This document shows positions 25,101-33,816 of a stretch of DNA of 38,907 nucleotides, piece by piece. Under the pieces are notes generated by a model. The model had not been told where the DNA came from. It was given only the letters and a program-made list of their open reading frames with translations, and searched no databases. This DNA is from Calothrix sp. HK-06 (GTDB lineage Bacteria; Cyanobacteriota; Cyanobacteriia; Cyanobacteriales; Nostocaceae): assembly GCF_001904745.1 (NCBI RefSeq), contig NZ_MRCD01000085.1:1-38907 (forward strand), written 5' to 3'. The first letter of the stretch is position 1. Every line of letters starts with the position of its first letter. A program made the position numbers and the translations under genes.

Positions 25101-26175
25101 ACAAAATGCAGTAGGCAACGCTGGGGGTATTAATATCAACACTGGAACAATGTTTATGACTACTAGAGGGCTTCTTAGTACGACTACTACCGGACAAGGT
25201 TCGGCTGGTAGCATCAATATTAATGCTCGTAATAGTTTCTCTGTATCAGGTCGTGAAACTGGTGTTTTTAGTAGAGTGCGTCCTGAAGCCAGAGGAGAAG
25301 CTGGTAAAATAAGCATTTCTACAGATTCGTTATTTTTTACTGATGAAGCAGAAGTATCAGTTAGCAACATTGGACAAGGAAGCGCAGGTAATATAGAACT
25401 TACTGCTAATTCAATCAGTCTCAACAACAAAGCAACTATTCAAGCCAATACATTTTCAGGTAATGGCGGAAATATAATGCTGAATGTGCAAGATTTACTT
25501 TTACTGCGTCGCGGTAGCAAAATCTCCACTAACGCAGGTACAGCCCAAGCAGGGGGTGATAGTGGTAACATTGGTATCAATTCAAGATTTATTGTTGCTG
25601 TACCCAAGGAAAATAGTGATATTACCGCAAATGCTTTTGATGGTAGGGGTGGTAACGTCAAGATTAGCAGGAATCAAGGCATTTTTGGAATAGAAGCGCG
25701 CTCTCAAGAATCCCCCACTACTAGCGATATCACAGCTAGTTCTGAAAACGGAGTACAGGGAGAAATTTTGATTGAACGACCCGAAACTGAACCTAGTCCC
25801 GGTTTAATAGAATTACCAAATAACCTAGTTGATGCATCCCAACAAATAGCTCAAGGTTGCACTCCTAGAAGGGGACAAACTGCCAGTAAATTTATCTCTA
25901 CTGGAAGGGGAGGAATACCAGAAAATCCCTACGAACCGTTACGTAAACGTGCAACTATAAATAACTGGGTGACACTTCCAAATGACGCAAATCAGCAAAC
26001 AAGAGAAATTAAGAAAGAAATGATAATAAAACCAACTTCAGAAGCAATTGTAGAAGCACAGGGTTTAGTGCTTAATTCCCTTGGAGAAGTTGAGTTGGTT
26101 GCACAAGTTTCTGCGAATAATTTTCATAATTCTTCACAGCAAGCAGCATTTAGCTGTAGTGGCGCCACATATTGA
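22195..26175 (+). CDS. TpsA-like filamentous haemagglutinin 1
   Basis: A 1326-residue exported protein of the two-partner secretion type. A signal peptide (1-29, ending ATKALAQ) is followed by the TPS/haemagglutination domain at about 30-200, marked by NNLFHSFSQFNLN, NILSRVTGG, NLFLINPSGIIFGQNASL and DVGGSFVAST. A long repetitive beta-helix follows, built on G-N-A-G-N-I-x-I and S-L-x-N-G-A motifs. The C-terminal part has the conserved IELPNNLVDASQQIAQGC and TGRGGIPENP blocks. The ATG at 22195 is chosen over 22177 because TAGGAGGG stands just before it. A TpsB pore would be needed for secretion and is not in the window. An exported TPR-CHAT gene follows 100 bases later. Confidence 0.93.
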   Translation: MPKGWLILLSRFLAPAFVFVYSATKALAQNITLDGTLGTSGTLTGSNYAIPQSLGQTVGNNLFHSFSQFNLNTNEVAIFQSNPNIQNILSRVTGGNQSVIDGLIRTQSGVNLFLINPSGIIFGQNASLDVGGSFVASTANALQFGNLGYFSATEKNVPSSLLTINPSALLFNQINQSAAIQNTSVAPAGKDLAGFNTFGLRVPDGKSLLLVGGNVSIEGGWLNAFGGRIELGSLAAPGNVFLLFDAHNPRLEFPSGEKRGDVSLTKQARLLVQAADGGDIAVNARNIEILESSRLIAGIGYGLGSEESQAGEITLSATGIIRGDNAGRILNIVDSSSKGKTGNINITAESLSLNDGTQISASIFGQGSAGNIDIKVQKDISFNGIDDYGFSSGAFSAVVYGAQGKAGNIKIITDSISLTNGARLDSSTFEMGDAGNITVNASKNINLDGVSSKGSLSGIFNNVSPGAYGKGGDINLTTGTLSATNGAQIIAATFGQGDAGNISIDADTISLSGVTSNGAFPSGIFNSVEDQKAVGNGGNVTVNVNRLSLNNGGRVSASTLGQGNTGNITINKAKDILLDGIGRNNFRSGVFNDVLSGARGNGGNIIVNTGALSAKNGAQLSAITSGLGNAGNVTIKAQGDLSLDGTGTGLFTQNRNRGDAGNISVNTEGFLFLNNGAQLSTSTFFKGNAGNINIDARQGISLDGQRTGVFSRVNNRGEGNAGKIDVTTGGLLVITDGAEISTGITGRGNAGDITINAQETILSGDNSIIASAIARSLDGQFIGQGEGRNISITTDSLSINNGARIIASTFGLGSAGNIKITANKNIYLDGIGSDGRSSEITTAVLRGSEGNAGDIKIDTTSLSITNGARLLAISLGKGDAGNVTIDARDNVSLSGIGSNGSSSSIFSNLASDFDSKGGNINITTGSFSATDGTFLTVSTEGRGDAGNVTINADNRVSLANKAYIASTVAQNAVGNAGGININTGTMFMTTRGLLSTTTTGQGSAGSININARNSFSVSGRETGVFSRVRPEARGEAGKISISTDSLFFTDEAEVSVSNIGQGSAGNIELTANSISLNNKATIQANTFSGNGGNIMLNVQDLLLLRRGSKISTNAGTAQAGGDSGNIGINSRFIVAVPKENSDITANAFDGRGGNVKISRNQGIFGIEARSQESPTTSDITASSENGVQGEILIERPETEPSPGLIELPNNLVDASQQIAQGCTPRRGQTASKFISTGRGGIPENPYEPLRKRATINNWVTLPNDANQQTREIKKEMIIKPTSEAIVEAQGLVLNSLGEVELVAQVSANNFHNSSQQAAFSCSGATY

Positions 26176-26275
26176 TAGCATGATTAACATGCCTAGACAG
26201 CAACATGAGAAAAGCAAATAATCGCCTAAAACCGAGCAAATTTCATAAAAATATTAAAAAAAACTATAAACAACT

Positions 26276-28879
26276 ATGATTAAGCTCAAATTTAAAAATA
26301 AGTGGAAGTTTATAATTCTCCTCGCATTAATAACTTATTTAATATGCATTACTCCTCCCGTTATTGCCAAAGACCCAACAACTAATTCTGCTAATTCCCA
26401 AAATCAAATCCAAAATCAAATCCAAAATCTTGATAATTTTTTACAACAGGGCAAAATACTGTATGACGCAGGCAAATTTAACGATGCAGTTAAAATTTTG
26501 CAACAAGCTATTGACAATTATCGCATTCAAGGTAACAAATTACAGCAAGCTGTGGGGTTAAGCAATCTCGCTCTAGCCTATCAAAAAATGGGATTATGGC
26601 AAGAAGCAAATTTAGCAGTGACAGAAAGTTTAAAGCTGCAAGAAAATATCAAACTAAATCCTGTGGTTTTAGCACAAACGTTAGATATTCAAGGCAGTAT
26701 TCAATTAGAATTAGGACAAGCTGAACAAGCACTCTTCACTTGGCAACGCGCGGAAGCAATATACAAACAAATAGATAATCAAAGCGGCGCCGTTGGTAGT
26801 CGCATCAATCAAGCTCAAGCGCTGCAAATATTGGGATTTTATCGGCGCTCGCTCAATTTATTAACCGATTTAAAGGTAAAATTACAATTACAGCCTAAAT
26901 CCCTGACCAAAGCGGTCGAGCTACGTTCTTTGGGAGACGCTTTACAATTAGCGGGAGATTTACAACAGTCCCGTCAAGTTCTGCAACAAAGTTTGGAGAT
27001 AGCCCAAAGTTTGCAGTTAACTCCAGAGATAAGCGCTACATTATTCAGTCTCGGTAATACTGCGAGGGCACAACAAGATACAAAAGCAGCTTTAACCTAC
27101 TACCAACAAGCTGCTCAAGCCGCACCCGATACTATTACTCAAGTTCAAGCAAAAATAAATCAGATAAGTTTGCTTCTGAGTACCAAGCAACAATCGGCAG
27201 TTGAGACAATATTACCGCAAATACAAACGCAAATTGCGAATTTACCTCCCAGTCAATCAGCAGTTTACGCGCGAATCTATCTAGCACAAAACTTAGTAAA
27301 AATGGCAAATAAAACTACTGATGCCGCCAAAATACTTGCTGATTCGGTCGAAATTGCCAGAATTTTATCAGATAAACGTGCAGAATCTTATGCACTTGGC
27401 ACATTGGGTAATTTGTACGAACGAACTCAACAATGGGCAAATGCTCAAAACTTGACTTCCAAGGCTTTAGTCTTAACACAAACTATTAACGCACCAGATA
27501 TATCTTATCGCTGGAATTGGCAATTAGGAAGGTTGTTGAAACAACAGGGAGATATAAATGGCGCCCTGAGTGCTTATGATACTGCAATTAGTGAATTGCA
27601 ATCACTCAGGAGCGATTTAGTCGCAACTAATCGTGATATACAATTTGACTTTAAGGAAAGTGTTGAACCCATATACAGACAGTCTGTAGAATTACTATTA
27701 ACATCTTCAGAATCTAATCCAAAACCAGAAAACATAGAGAAAAATTTAGAAAAAGCCAGACAAAGAATCGAATCCCTACAACTTGCAGAGCTAGATGATT
27801 TCTTTCGTCAAGCTTGCATCAATGCTCAAACAGTAGTGCTTGACAAAGTAGTAGACAAAGATAATCCAACCAGTGCAATTATTTACCCAATAATTTTACC
27901 CAATCAACTACAAGTCATCGTCAAAATTCCCCAACAAAAACTCAAATCATACAAAGTTAATATTCCTCAACAAGAAATAGAAAGCAAATTAGCAAAACTT
28001 CGGGAGTATTTTTTAGAACCCGACCTAGCAGAAGAAGTAAAAACGCTTTCACAAGAGGTCTATAGCTGGTTAATTCGACCAGAAATTGAGTCAGATTTTG
28101 CGAAGAGTGAAGTCAATACACTCGTTTTTATACTAGATGGCGCCTTGCGAAATATACCAATGGCAGCATTATACGATGGTCAAAAGTATCTAGTAGAAAA
28201 ATATGCTGTTGCTTTAAGTTTAGGACTGCAATTACTTGCTCCTAAATCTTTAGCAAAAGAACCACTCAATGTTCTAGCTGCTGGGTTAGTTCAGCCACCA
28301 CAAGCATACTCCAAATTTCCACCCTTACCAGGAATAAAATCTGAGTTTAATCTAATTGCCCAAGCGGGAATATCTACCAAACAACTGCTTGACAAAGATT
28401 TTACCAGCAAAACCTTAGAAAAAAACGTAAACACAACGCCCTTAAATGTCTTGCATTTAGCCACCCACGGACAATTTAGTTCTCGTCCCGAAGATACTTT
28501 TATACTAGCAAACGATGGTCCAATCAACGTCTTGCAGTTCGATAGTTTACTGCGTCATCAAGGAGAAACGCGCGCGCAAACCCTAGAAATGTTAGTTTTA
28601 AGTGCTTGCCAAACTGCATCGGGCGATAATCGTGCCACACTAGGTCTAGCGGGAGCATCTATTAAAGCAGGGGCACGTAGTACATTAGCTTCACTGTGGC
28701 ATATTAACGATAAATCCACAGCTATCTTAATTGGCGAGTTTTACCGTGAATTAGCTAAAAATAAAGTGACAAAAGCCGAAGCTTTACGTCGTGCCCAAGT
28801 AAAATTATTCAAAGAATACCCTAATTATACTCGTCCTGGTTTTTGGGCGCCTTATATATTAGTTGGAAATTGGCTTTAA
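26276..28879 (+). CDS. Exported TPR-CHAT protein (caspase-like)
   Basis: An 867-residue protein. A signal peptide or anchor lies at 1-31 (WKFIILLALITYLICITPP), then TPR repeats fill about 50-470 (for example AVGLSNLALAYQKMGLWQEA, ALGTLGNLYERTQQWANA). The C-terminal CHAT domain (about 560-867) shows the caspase-like dyad H731 (VLHLATHGQFSS) and C778 (LVLSACQTASGD), then AGARSTLASLWHIND and GFWAPYILVGNWL. The catalytic pair is intact, so proteolysis is plausible. The TPRs would bind a partner or substrate, and the signal peptide places it outside the cytoplasm. It is 100 bases behind tpsA1 on the same strand, so the adhesin is the obvious candidate partner (inference). Confidence 0.92.
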   Translation: MIKLKFKNKWKFIILLALITYLICITPPVIAKDPTTNSANSQNQIQNQIQNLDNFLQQGKILYDAGKFNDAVKILQQAIDNYRIQGNKLQQAVGLSNLALAYQKMGLWQEANLAVTESLKLQENIKLNPVVLAQTLDIQGSIQLELGQAEQALFTWQRAEAIYKQIDNQSGAVGSRINQAQALQILGFYRRSLNLLTDLKVKLQLQPKSLTKAVELRSLGDALQLAGDLQQSRQVLQQSLEIAQSLQLTPEISATLFSLGNTARAQQDTKAALTYYQQAAQAAPDTITQVQAKINQISLLLSTKQQSAVETILPQIQTQIANLPPSQSAVYARIYLAQNLVKMANKTTDAAKILADSVEIARILSDKRAESYALGTLGNLYERTQQWANAQNLTSKALVLTQTINAPDISYRWNWQLGRLLKQQGDINGALSAYDTAISELQSLRSDLVATNRDIQFDFKESVEPIYRQSVELLLTSSESNPKPENIEKNLEKARQRIESLQLAELDDFFRQACINAQTVVLDKVVDKDNPTSAIIYPIILPNQLQVIVKIPQQKLKSYKVNIPQQEIESKLAKLREYFLEPDLAEEVKTLSQEVYSWLIRPEIESDFAKSEVNTLVFILDGALRNIPMAALYDGQKYLVEKYAVALSLGLQLLAPKSLAKEPLNVLAAGLVQPPQAYSKFPPLPGIKSEFNLIAQAGISTKQLLDKDFTSKTLEKNVNTTPLNVLHLATHGQFSSRPEDTFILANDGPINVLQFDSLLRHQGETRAQTLEMLVLSACQTASGDNRATLGLAGASIKAGARSTLASLWHINDKSTAILIGEFYRELAKNKVTKAEALRRAQVKLFKEYPNYTRPGFWAPYILVGNWL

Positions 28880-28907
28880 ATTTTGTTAATAGTGTGATTG
28901 TCAATGT

Positions 28908-29045
28908 GTGAGTACTATTCAAGATTATCAGGATTTACGCAATCGCATCCAAGAATTGTTCGACCAACTAACACTTGATCAGGTTATGTCTGTTTCCTCT
29001 TATAACTTTATCCTGGAAGCTCTTTTCTATGCAGCTTCACATTAA
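28908..29045 (+). CDS. Small hypothetical protein (45 residues), doubtful
   Basis: A frame from GTG to TAA follows the TPR-CHAT gene by 28 bases and reads MSTIQDYQDLRNRIQELF then DQLTLDQVMSVSSYN. The composition looks protein-like (amphipathic helices, many D, Q and L), but I recognise no family and see no clear ribosome-binding site. It could be a real small gene, or the end of a decayed one. Confidence 0.3.
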   Translation: MSTIQDYQDLRNRIQELFDQLTLDQVMSVSSYNFILEALFYAASH

Positions 29046-29065
29046 ATTGGTATAACACTACAAAA

Positions 29066-31891
29066 TTAGTTACGCACCCTACACAAATTACGAGAAGCCA
29101 ATGTAACTCTCTGTACAGGCGCCTGCGCGACCAATATCACATCACCATTCTTGTCCTTAACCCAACTTTGTGCTTCTATAACTGGAGTGTAGGAGTGTGT
29201 AGGAGTGTAGGAAGATGAGATAGCTGGATGCTCAGTATTTAATGTTATCCACCTACCAGTTTGCACTTCTGCTTGTAACGTTTCGGTAGGAGTCGGCGCC
29301 GTTCCGGAACGTCCTGTTACAGTGAAAGAATTACCGCGCGCACGAACACCTGGGTTACAACTCGATGTTATTTGTCGCGATGCATCGACTACACCCGATG
29401 GTAACTCAACTAAACTACTACTAGGGTCATCAACAAGCGTACTAATTGCAATTGAACCAGATGTGCCAAACTTTGAACTAGCATCAATATCATTTGTAGT
29501 ATTTCCCACAATTGCCATACGTGGTTTTATACCAAAAATGCTTTGTGCTTGAATATTAATTGCTCCACCTTTACCTGTGTAAGCGTTCGCTGTGAAATCG
29601 CTGTTTTCACCTAGGGCAGCAATAATAAAACCATTTTTGGCATTAATATTAATGTTACCACCATTACCACCTTGTTCAGCATTTCCCGCAGCAGCAGAGA
29701 TTAAACTGTTGTTGCGTAGGAGTAATAAATCTTGTATGTTCAGAACAATGTTACCACCATCACCAGAGTTAGATTGCGTATTAATTTTTCCACCGTTTTT
29801 TAAAATGATGTTGCGTGCGGTAATATCAAGATTACCCGCGCCTTGAGCAGCAGTTGTAGAGTTGAGACTACTAGCAGCAACTTGAGCATTATCTTGAACA
29901 GTTAAGTTATCTGTGGTAACGCTGACAGTACCACCTTTACCTGTCGCTTCTGGAAACCCAACGAAATTTCCACCTGTCACCCCACCAGAAGCACTAAGTA
30001 TCGCAGTAGGAAAACTTCCATTTTTGCTAACGCCATTTAATGAGATGTCCTTTGCTGTAATACTAAGATTACCAGCATCGCCACTGCCTAGAGTGGAAGT
30101 TTGAATGATGGCGCCGTCGCGCATGTTTAATGTGTTAGTTTTGATGGTTAGAGAGGCGCCGTTGCCAGAAGAGTTACGGTCGCTACTTGCTAGTAAGCCA
30201 CTAGCTTTCACAGGATTTTCTGGTGTCGAAACAACTTCTCCTTGTGTTGTTAGACCAACCCCAGCTAATTCAATTCTGTCAGCCTCTACAAATATTTCTC
30301 CAGCAGAACCATCAGCAAAGGTGATTGAAGCAATCTGCCCCCCATCCAATAGGCTTAGTTCACCTGTTTTAATTTTTATATGTCCACTAGCTTCTTGACC
30401 AGAAGTTTGCGCGAATATACCACTACTTTTATCAGTGTCAGAATTTGGCACACCTTTAACAGTAAGAAAATTGATCGCACTAACAGTTATGTTGCCCCCT
30501 TGCCCTAAACCAAGAGTACTTGATGAGACTTGTGCTCCTGATTGTAACGACAAGAACTGCGTACTTATCGTAATATCCCCGGCTGTGCCAATACCTTGTG
30601 TGGTTGCAAAAATACCGCTGGGTTCTTTAATTGATATAATATTAATGCCTGTAGATTCTATTAACTTAGCGGTTACTATAACATCTCCACCTACTCCAGA
30701 ACCGAAATTAGTGGAATTTAAAAGCGCGCCATCCCTAATGAAAACCTTATTGGCAGAGATTACCAAATTTGTACCTTCACCTGTAGCATATTGTGTTGGC
30801 TCCGAAAATAAACCACTGTAAACACCATTTGCATCAGTACCAATTAATTCAATTGTTTCCTTTGCATTTGCTACTATGTTTCCACCTTTTCCTCTACCAT
30901 AAATCATTGCTCCAATTTGCGAACCGCCTTCTAACCGCAGGTTTCTAGTATTAATTACTACATCTCCGCTTGAATCGCCGCTAACATCAACCAGTGAAGC
31001 TTGGGATAGCTGAATATCACCAAATTTTTGAACTCCTACATATCCTAATATAAAACCAACATCAGTCAGATTCAAACTCATTAACCCTGGACTAGCAACA
31101 CTACCTAATTCTATTCTTCCATCAAAAGCAGTAAGATAACCTCCAGACAATTCCACATTACCACCCACTAGTGCTAATGTTTTCCCTGGTTTAACTGCTA
31201 AACCTTGAAGCACACCATTCGCATCTGTAAACAGAGACTCGTTAACTATCCGATTTGGATTTTCGCCAAATTGTAAGCCAATAGGAACAGTAATAGTTAG
31301 CAGAGGTTGAATATTTGTAGGGTTAATAGCACTAAACTCACTACCATCGGCAAATTTTAAACTTCCAGCAGTACTAGCAAGAAATGAACCACCTATATTT
31401 AAGGAAGCATCTTTACCAAAAAGAATTCCATTGGGATTAATTAAGAAGAAATTGGCTGAACTTGCTGCACCATCAGCTTGCAATACCTCAATTAAACCAT
31501 TAATGTTTGATGGAAAGGTGCCTGTGACGCGAGAAATAATATTTGCAATACCCACGTCATGTTGAAAGGATGCTGTATTTCCAGTTGGGACAGAAAACTG
31601 ACTAAAACTATGAAATAAGTTGTTTCCTGCTTGAGTTCCTCCTGTAATGATAGCTGTGTTATCACTTTGAGTTACTACGGTGGCATTAGGTAAAGTTGCA
31701 TCTGGAATTACTTGCGCTTGCGATGGAGTAATTGTTAATAAACAAGATATACAAAAATGACTAAGAAGTGATTTAGAAATAAGACATGCCTCTTTTGTAA
31801 TTTTAAATTTAGCCAAAGTTTGCAAAGTTTTTTTCACTTGCTTAAAACTCTGTAAGGCTTTTTTTTGATCAAAAGAGGAGTTAGGTATCAT
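29066..31891 (-). CDS. TpsA-like filamentous haemagglutinin 2
   Basis: A 941-residue protein. The N-terminus is long: about 35 charged residues precede a hydrophobic signal core and a cleavage-like site near residue 60 (SLLSHFCISCLLTITPSQAQ). The TPS domain follows (NNLFHSFSQFSVPTG, NIISRVTG, NFFLINPNGILFGKDASL, NIGGSFLAST), then G-S-A-G-E-I and G-D-A-G-N-L type beta-helix repeats. The C-terminal block LVELPSGVVDASRQI, SCNPGVRARGNSF and TGRSGTAPTPTE is nearly the same as in TpsA3. The last residues CRVRN and the stop come from a GTAGGGTGCGTAAC repeat, so the original C-terminus seems replaced. No TpsB lies nearby. It is 133 bases downstream of the larger RTX gene on the same strand. Confidence 0.92.
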   Translation of the reverse strand: MIPNSSFDQKKALQSFKQVKKTLQTLAKFKITKEACLISKSLLSHFCISCLLTITPSQAQVIPDATLPNATVVTQSDNTAIITGGTQAGNNLFHSFSQFSVPTGNTASFQHDVGIANIISRVTGTFPSNINGLIEVLQADGAASSANFFLINPNGILFGKDASLNIGGSFLASTAGSLKFADGSEFSAINPTNIQPLLTITVPIGLQFGENPNRIVNESLFTDANGVLQGLAVKPGKTLALVGGNVELSGGYLTAFDGRIELGSVASPGLMSLNLTDVGFILGYVGVQKFGDIQLSQASLVDVSGDSSGDVVINTRNLRLEGGSQIGAMIYGRGKGGNIVANAKETIELIGTDANGVYSGLFSEPTQYATGEGTNLVISANKVFIRDGALLNSTNFGSGVGGDVIVTAKLIESTGINIISIKEPSGIFATTQGIGTAGDITISTQFLSLQSGAQVSSSTLGLGQGGNITVSAINFLTVKGVPNSDTDKSSGIFAQTSGQEASGHIKIKTGELSLLDGGQIASITFADGSAGEIFVEADRIELAGVGLTTQGEVVSTPENPVKASGLLASSDRNSSGNGASLTIKTNTLNMRDGAIIQTSTLGSGDAGNLSITAKDISLNGVSKNGSFPTAILSASGGVTGGNFVGFPEATGKGGTVSVTTDNLTVQDNAQVAASSLNSTTAAQGAGNLDITARNIILKNGGKINTQSNSGDGGNIVLNIQDLLLLRNNSLISAAAGNAEQGGNGGNININAKNGFIIAALGENSDFTANAYTGKGGAINIQAQSIFGIKPRMAIVGNTTNDIDASSKFGTSGSIAISTLVDDPSSSLVELPSGVVDASRQITSSCNPGVRARGNSFTVTGRSGTAPTPTETLQAEVQTGRWITLNTEHPAISSSYTPTHSYTPVIEAQSWVKDKNGDVILVAQAPVQRVTLASRNLCRVRN
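29069..29084. repeat. GTAGGGTGCGTAAC repeat at the tpsA2 3' end
   Basis: The plus-strand word GTTACGCACCCTACAC overlaps the last codons of tpsA2. The same word, as an inverted pair, lies at 33751-33812 next to the end of tpsA3. Confidence 0.6.
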
Positions 31892-31982
31892 AAATTTTGC
31901 CTAATATTTATAGTTGCTGTGAAGGCGTTGTTAAATTATCGTGCAAATCATAATCATGGGTAAAGGCGCAATTAATTTTGTG

Positions 31983-32004
31983 GAGACGCGATTAATCGCG
32001 TCTC
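31983..32004. repeat. 22-base perfect palindrome between RTX1 and tpsA2
   Basis: GAGACGCGA and TCGCGTCTC flank TTAA, making a perfect palindrome. It begins 21 bases past the RTX1 stop and could fold into a hairpin in the transcript. It belongs to the same family as 9967-10011 and 37819-37846 and is a familiar type of dispersed palindrome in Nostocales. Confidence 0.75.
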
Positions 32005-32024
32005 TGCTCAAAATTGCTTCCACC

Positions 32025-33554
32025 TTAAACTAATTTAATATCACTGCCTGGTATGAAACTAGTACCAGGTGTAAGAGTCGCAAACTGTATAGCCGCAATA
32101 CTATCACTAGGTGAAGCATCAAAATACAATGCCCCTGTGCTGCTGTTATAGCTAAATTGACTTGTGGAAGTGGCGCCAAAACCAGATTTAGAAATCTGAA
32201 TTTTATCGCCTTCTGCCCAATTAAAATCGGTAATGCTATCAATACCTTCTTGGTAAGTATTAGCAGGAAAATAATTTGCTGTCAAAGATTCAAAAACGAA
32301 AGTATCAGCACCACTCCCACCTATAAGTGTATCATTGCCACCTTTACCGCTAAGAATGTCATTGCCAGCACCTCCATATAGAATATTGTCATATTGATTA
32401 CCAGTAATCGTGTTATTCAGATTATTGCCAGTGCCGTTATGTTTACCATACCCTTCCAGAATTAAATTATCTAATCCTGCACCCAATGTCCAATCTACAA
32501 AAGCTTTAACTGTTTCTATACCTGTTCCAGATGAGTCTATAATTTTGTCGTTGACATCATTTACTATATAGATATCATCGCCATAACCACCTTCTAAGGT
32601 ATCTGCTCCATATCCCCCATCTAGAATATCATTACCATCACCACCGTTTAGGTAATCATTGCCTTCACCACCCTCTAGTTTATCGTTTCCTTCTTTACCT
32701 TCAAGAGTATTATTTTGGCTATTACCGTAAATGTTGTTATTGAGGTTGTTACCTATTCCCTGAGTAGCATTACCTATCAAGTAAAGATTATCTAACCCAG
32801 CTCCCAATATCCAATTTACAGAAGAATTAACTGTTTCTACTCCTGTTCCAGGTGAGTCAATTATCTTATCGTTAACGTTATCAACTATGTAGGTATCATC
32901 ACCATTACCACCTTCCATTGTATCGGCGCCAGCACCACCATCTATATAATCTTTACCATCACCACCGTTGAGGTAATCATTGCCGTCACCACCGAAAAGG
33001 TAATCATTCCCTTCTCTACCCCAAATCTTATCATTACCTTGTTGCCCAAAAACGATATCGTTACCTTTACCTGTATCTACTATGTCATCTCCAGCACCTG
33101 CTAGTACTGTATCGTTGCTAGTATCATTATTGCTAGCACCTTTTAGATTAATGTTATTTGCTGAATTATCCCCTTTCGTTTTACGACTAGGATTTTCATC
33201 ATCATAGATTAGTACATATGCAGTCTGCGTTGTAGAAGTCGTATTTAGTCCAATTGGAAAAGTTTGATCGCTCGAATAAATTGGTGAACCATCATTCGCT
33301 AGTTCTAAACCATTTTTTTCTTGAAATTCATAAATTTCTTGGTTAAAGCCTACGGTAGAAGTATCAACCGTTAAAGCAATAATATTATCCCCATCGCTCA
33401 TTTTATCGTTGTATATTCTGACAGGAATATTAGCTTTACCAGCACTGTCTACAATAAAATCTTCACTACCAGAAGGAATTTCAAAGTCGTAATAAAAACC
33501 TGGCCCTGGGTTTCCTGTTCTACCCCAAACTGGCTTGCTTGTAGATCTCGGCAT
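32025..33554 (-). CDS. RTX calcium-binding protein 1, with Calx-beta-like N-terminus
   Basis: A 509-residue protein without a Sec signal, as expected for type I secretion. The N-terminal 125 residues resemble a Calx-beta domain (VDSAGKANIPVRIYNDK, AYVLIYDDENPS). Residues about 145-430 carry G-G-x-G-x-D-x-(L/I/Y) nonapeptides that bind calcium as a parallel beta-roll (GNDYLFGGDGNDYLNGGDG). A block of about 130 residues is duplicated: GDDTYIVDNVNDKIIDSPG recurs as GDDIYIVNDVNDKIIDSSG, each followed by GAGLDNL. The C-terminus (SGADTFVFESL, ITDFNWAEGDKIQIS) is typical of the type I secretion signal region. It shares upstream motif B with the exporter operon, making it the best local cargo candidate. 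Confidence 0.92.
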   Translation of the reverse strand: MPRSTSKPVWGRTGNPGPGFYYDFEIPSGSEDFIVDSAGKANIPVRIYNDKMSDGDNIIALTVDTSTVGFNQEIYEFQEKNGLELANDGSPIYSSDQTFPIGLNTTSTTQTAYVLIYDDENPSRKTKGDNSANNINLKGASNNDTSNDTVLAGAGDDIVDTGKGNDIVFGQQGNDKIWGREGNDYLFGGDGNDYLNGGDGKDYIDGGAGADTMEGGNGDDTYIVDNVNDKIIDSPGTGVETVNSSVNWILGAGLDNLYLIGNATQGIGNNLNNNIYGNSQNNTLEGKEGNDKLEGGEGNDYLNGGDGNDILDGGYGADTLEGGYGDDIYIVNDVNDKIIDSSGTGIETVKAFVDWTLGAGLDNLILEGYGKHNGTGNNLNNTITGNQYDNILYGGAGNDILSGKGGNDTLIGGSGADTFVFESLTANYFPANTYQEGIDSITDFNWAEGDKIQISKSGFGATSTSQFSYNSSTGALYFDASPSDSIAAIQFATLTPGTSFIPGSDIKLV

Positions 33555-33636
33555 AACTTATCCTCTTTAGCTCTTTAGCTTTGATAAACTTACTTCTACA
33601 GAAATATCTGTATAGCAAATCGAGTTAATGTAGTGT

Positions 33637-33684
33637 TTTACAAGTCTTCACACTTGAAGGGACACCATGATTTTGATATCAGTA
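33637..33684 (-). promoter_or_regulatory. Leader segment shared with tpsA3
   Basis: Starting TTTTACAAGTCTTCACA on the plus strand, this 48-base stretch matches 37726-37773 at 39 positions without a gap. It lies 83 bases before the RTX1 ATG; the other copy lies 124 bases before the tpsA3 ATG. It is probably part of a shared 5' leader or regulator site. Confidence 0.5.
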
Positions 33685-33702
33685 CCATCCCTTACACAGC
33701 TT

Positions 33703-33730
33703 TATACGACCATTTTGATAAATTATGCAG
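33703..33730 (-). promoter_or_regulatory. Shared promoter-like motif B, upstream of RTX1
   Basis: CTGCATA and CGTATA are again separated by 15 bases on the minus strand, about 149 bases before the RTX1 ATG. The region 33679-33731 matches the exporter-operon copy at 42 of 53 positions. Confidence 0.6.
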
Positions 33731-33750
33731 GTGGTAGTAACAATATTGAT

Positions 33751-33809
33751 GGTGCGTAACGCTACAAAATTATTTGCTTCGTTGAAATATTGTTATGACG
33801 TTACGCACC
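33751..33809. repeat. GGTGCGTAACG inverted repeat downstream of tpsA3
   Basis: GGTGCGTAACG (33751-33761) and its exact complement (33799-33809) flank 37 bases, just past the tpsA3 stop. It may be a small non-autonomous element or a folded 3' end. Confidence 0.6.
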
Positions 33810-33816
33810 CTACTTC

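Noticed and set aside
24672-25430. Long open frame of 252 codons on the minus strand inside tpsA1
   Set aside because: It is antisense to the repetitive G-N-A-G-N-I region, has a monotonous Leu/Pro/Ser composition with no domain, and arises from the codon pattern of the repeats.
32157-33554. CRISPR-like regular repeats in the RTX and haemagglutinin genes
   Set aside because: The periodicity is in frame, encodes RTX nonapeptides or beta-helix turns, and lacks unique spacers.
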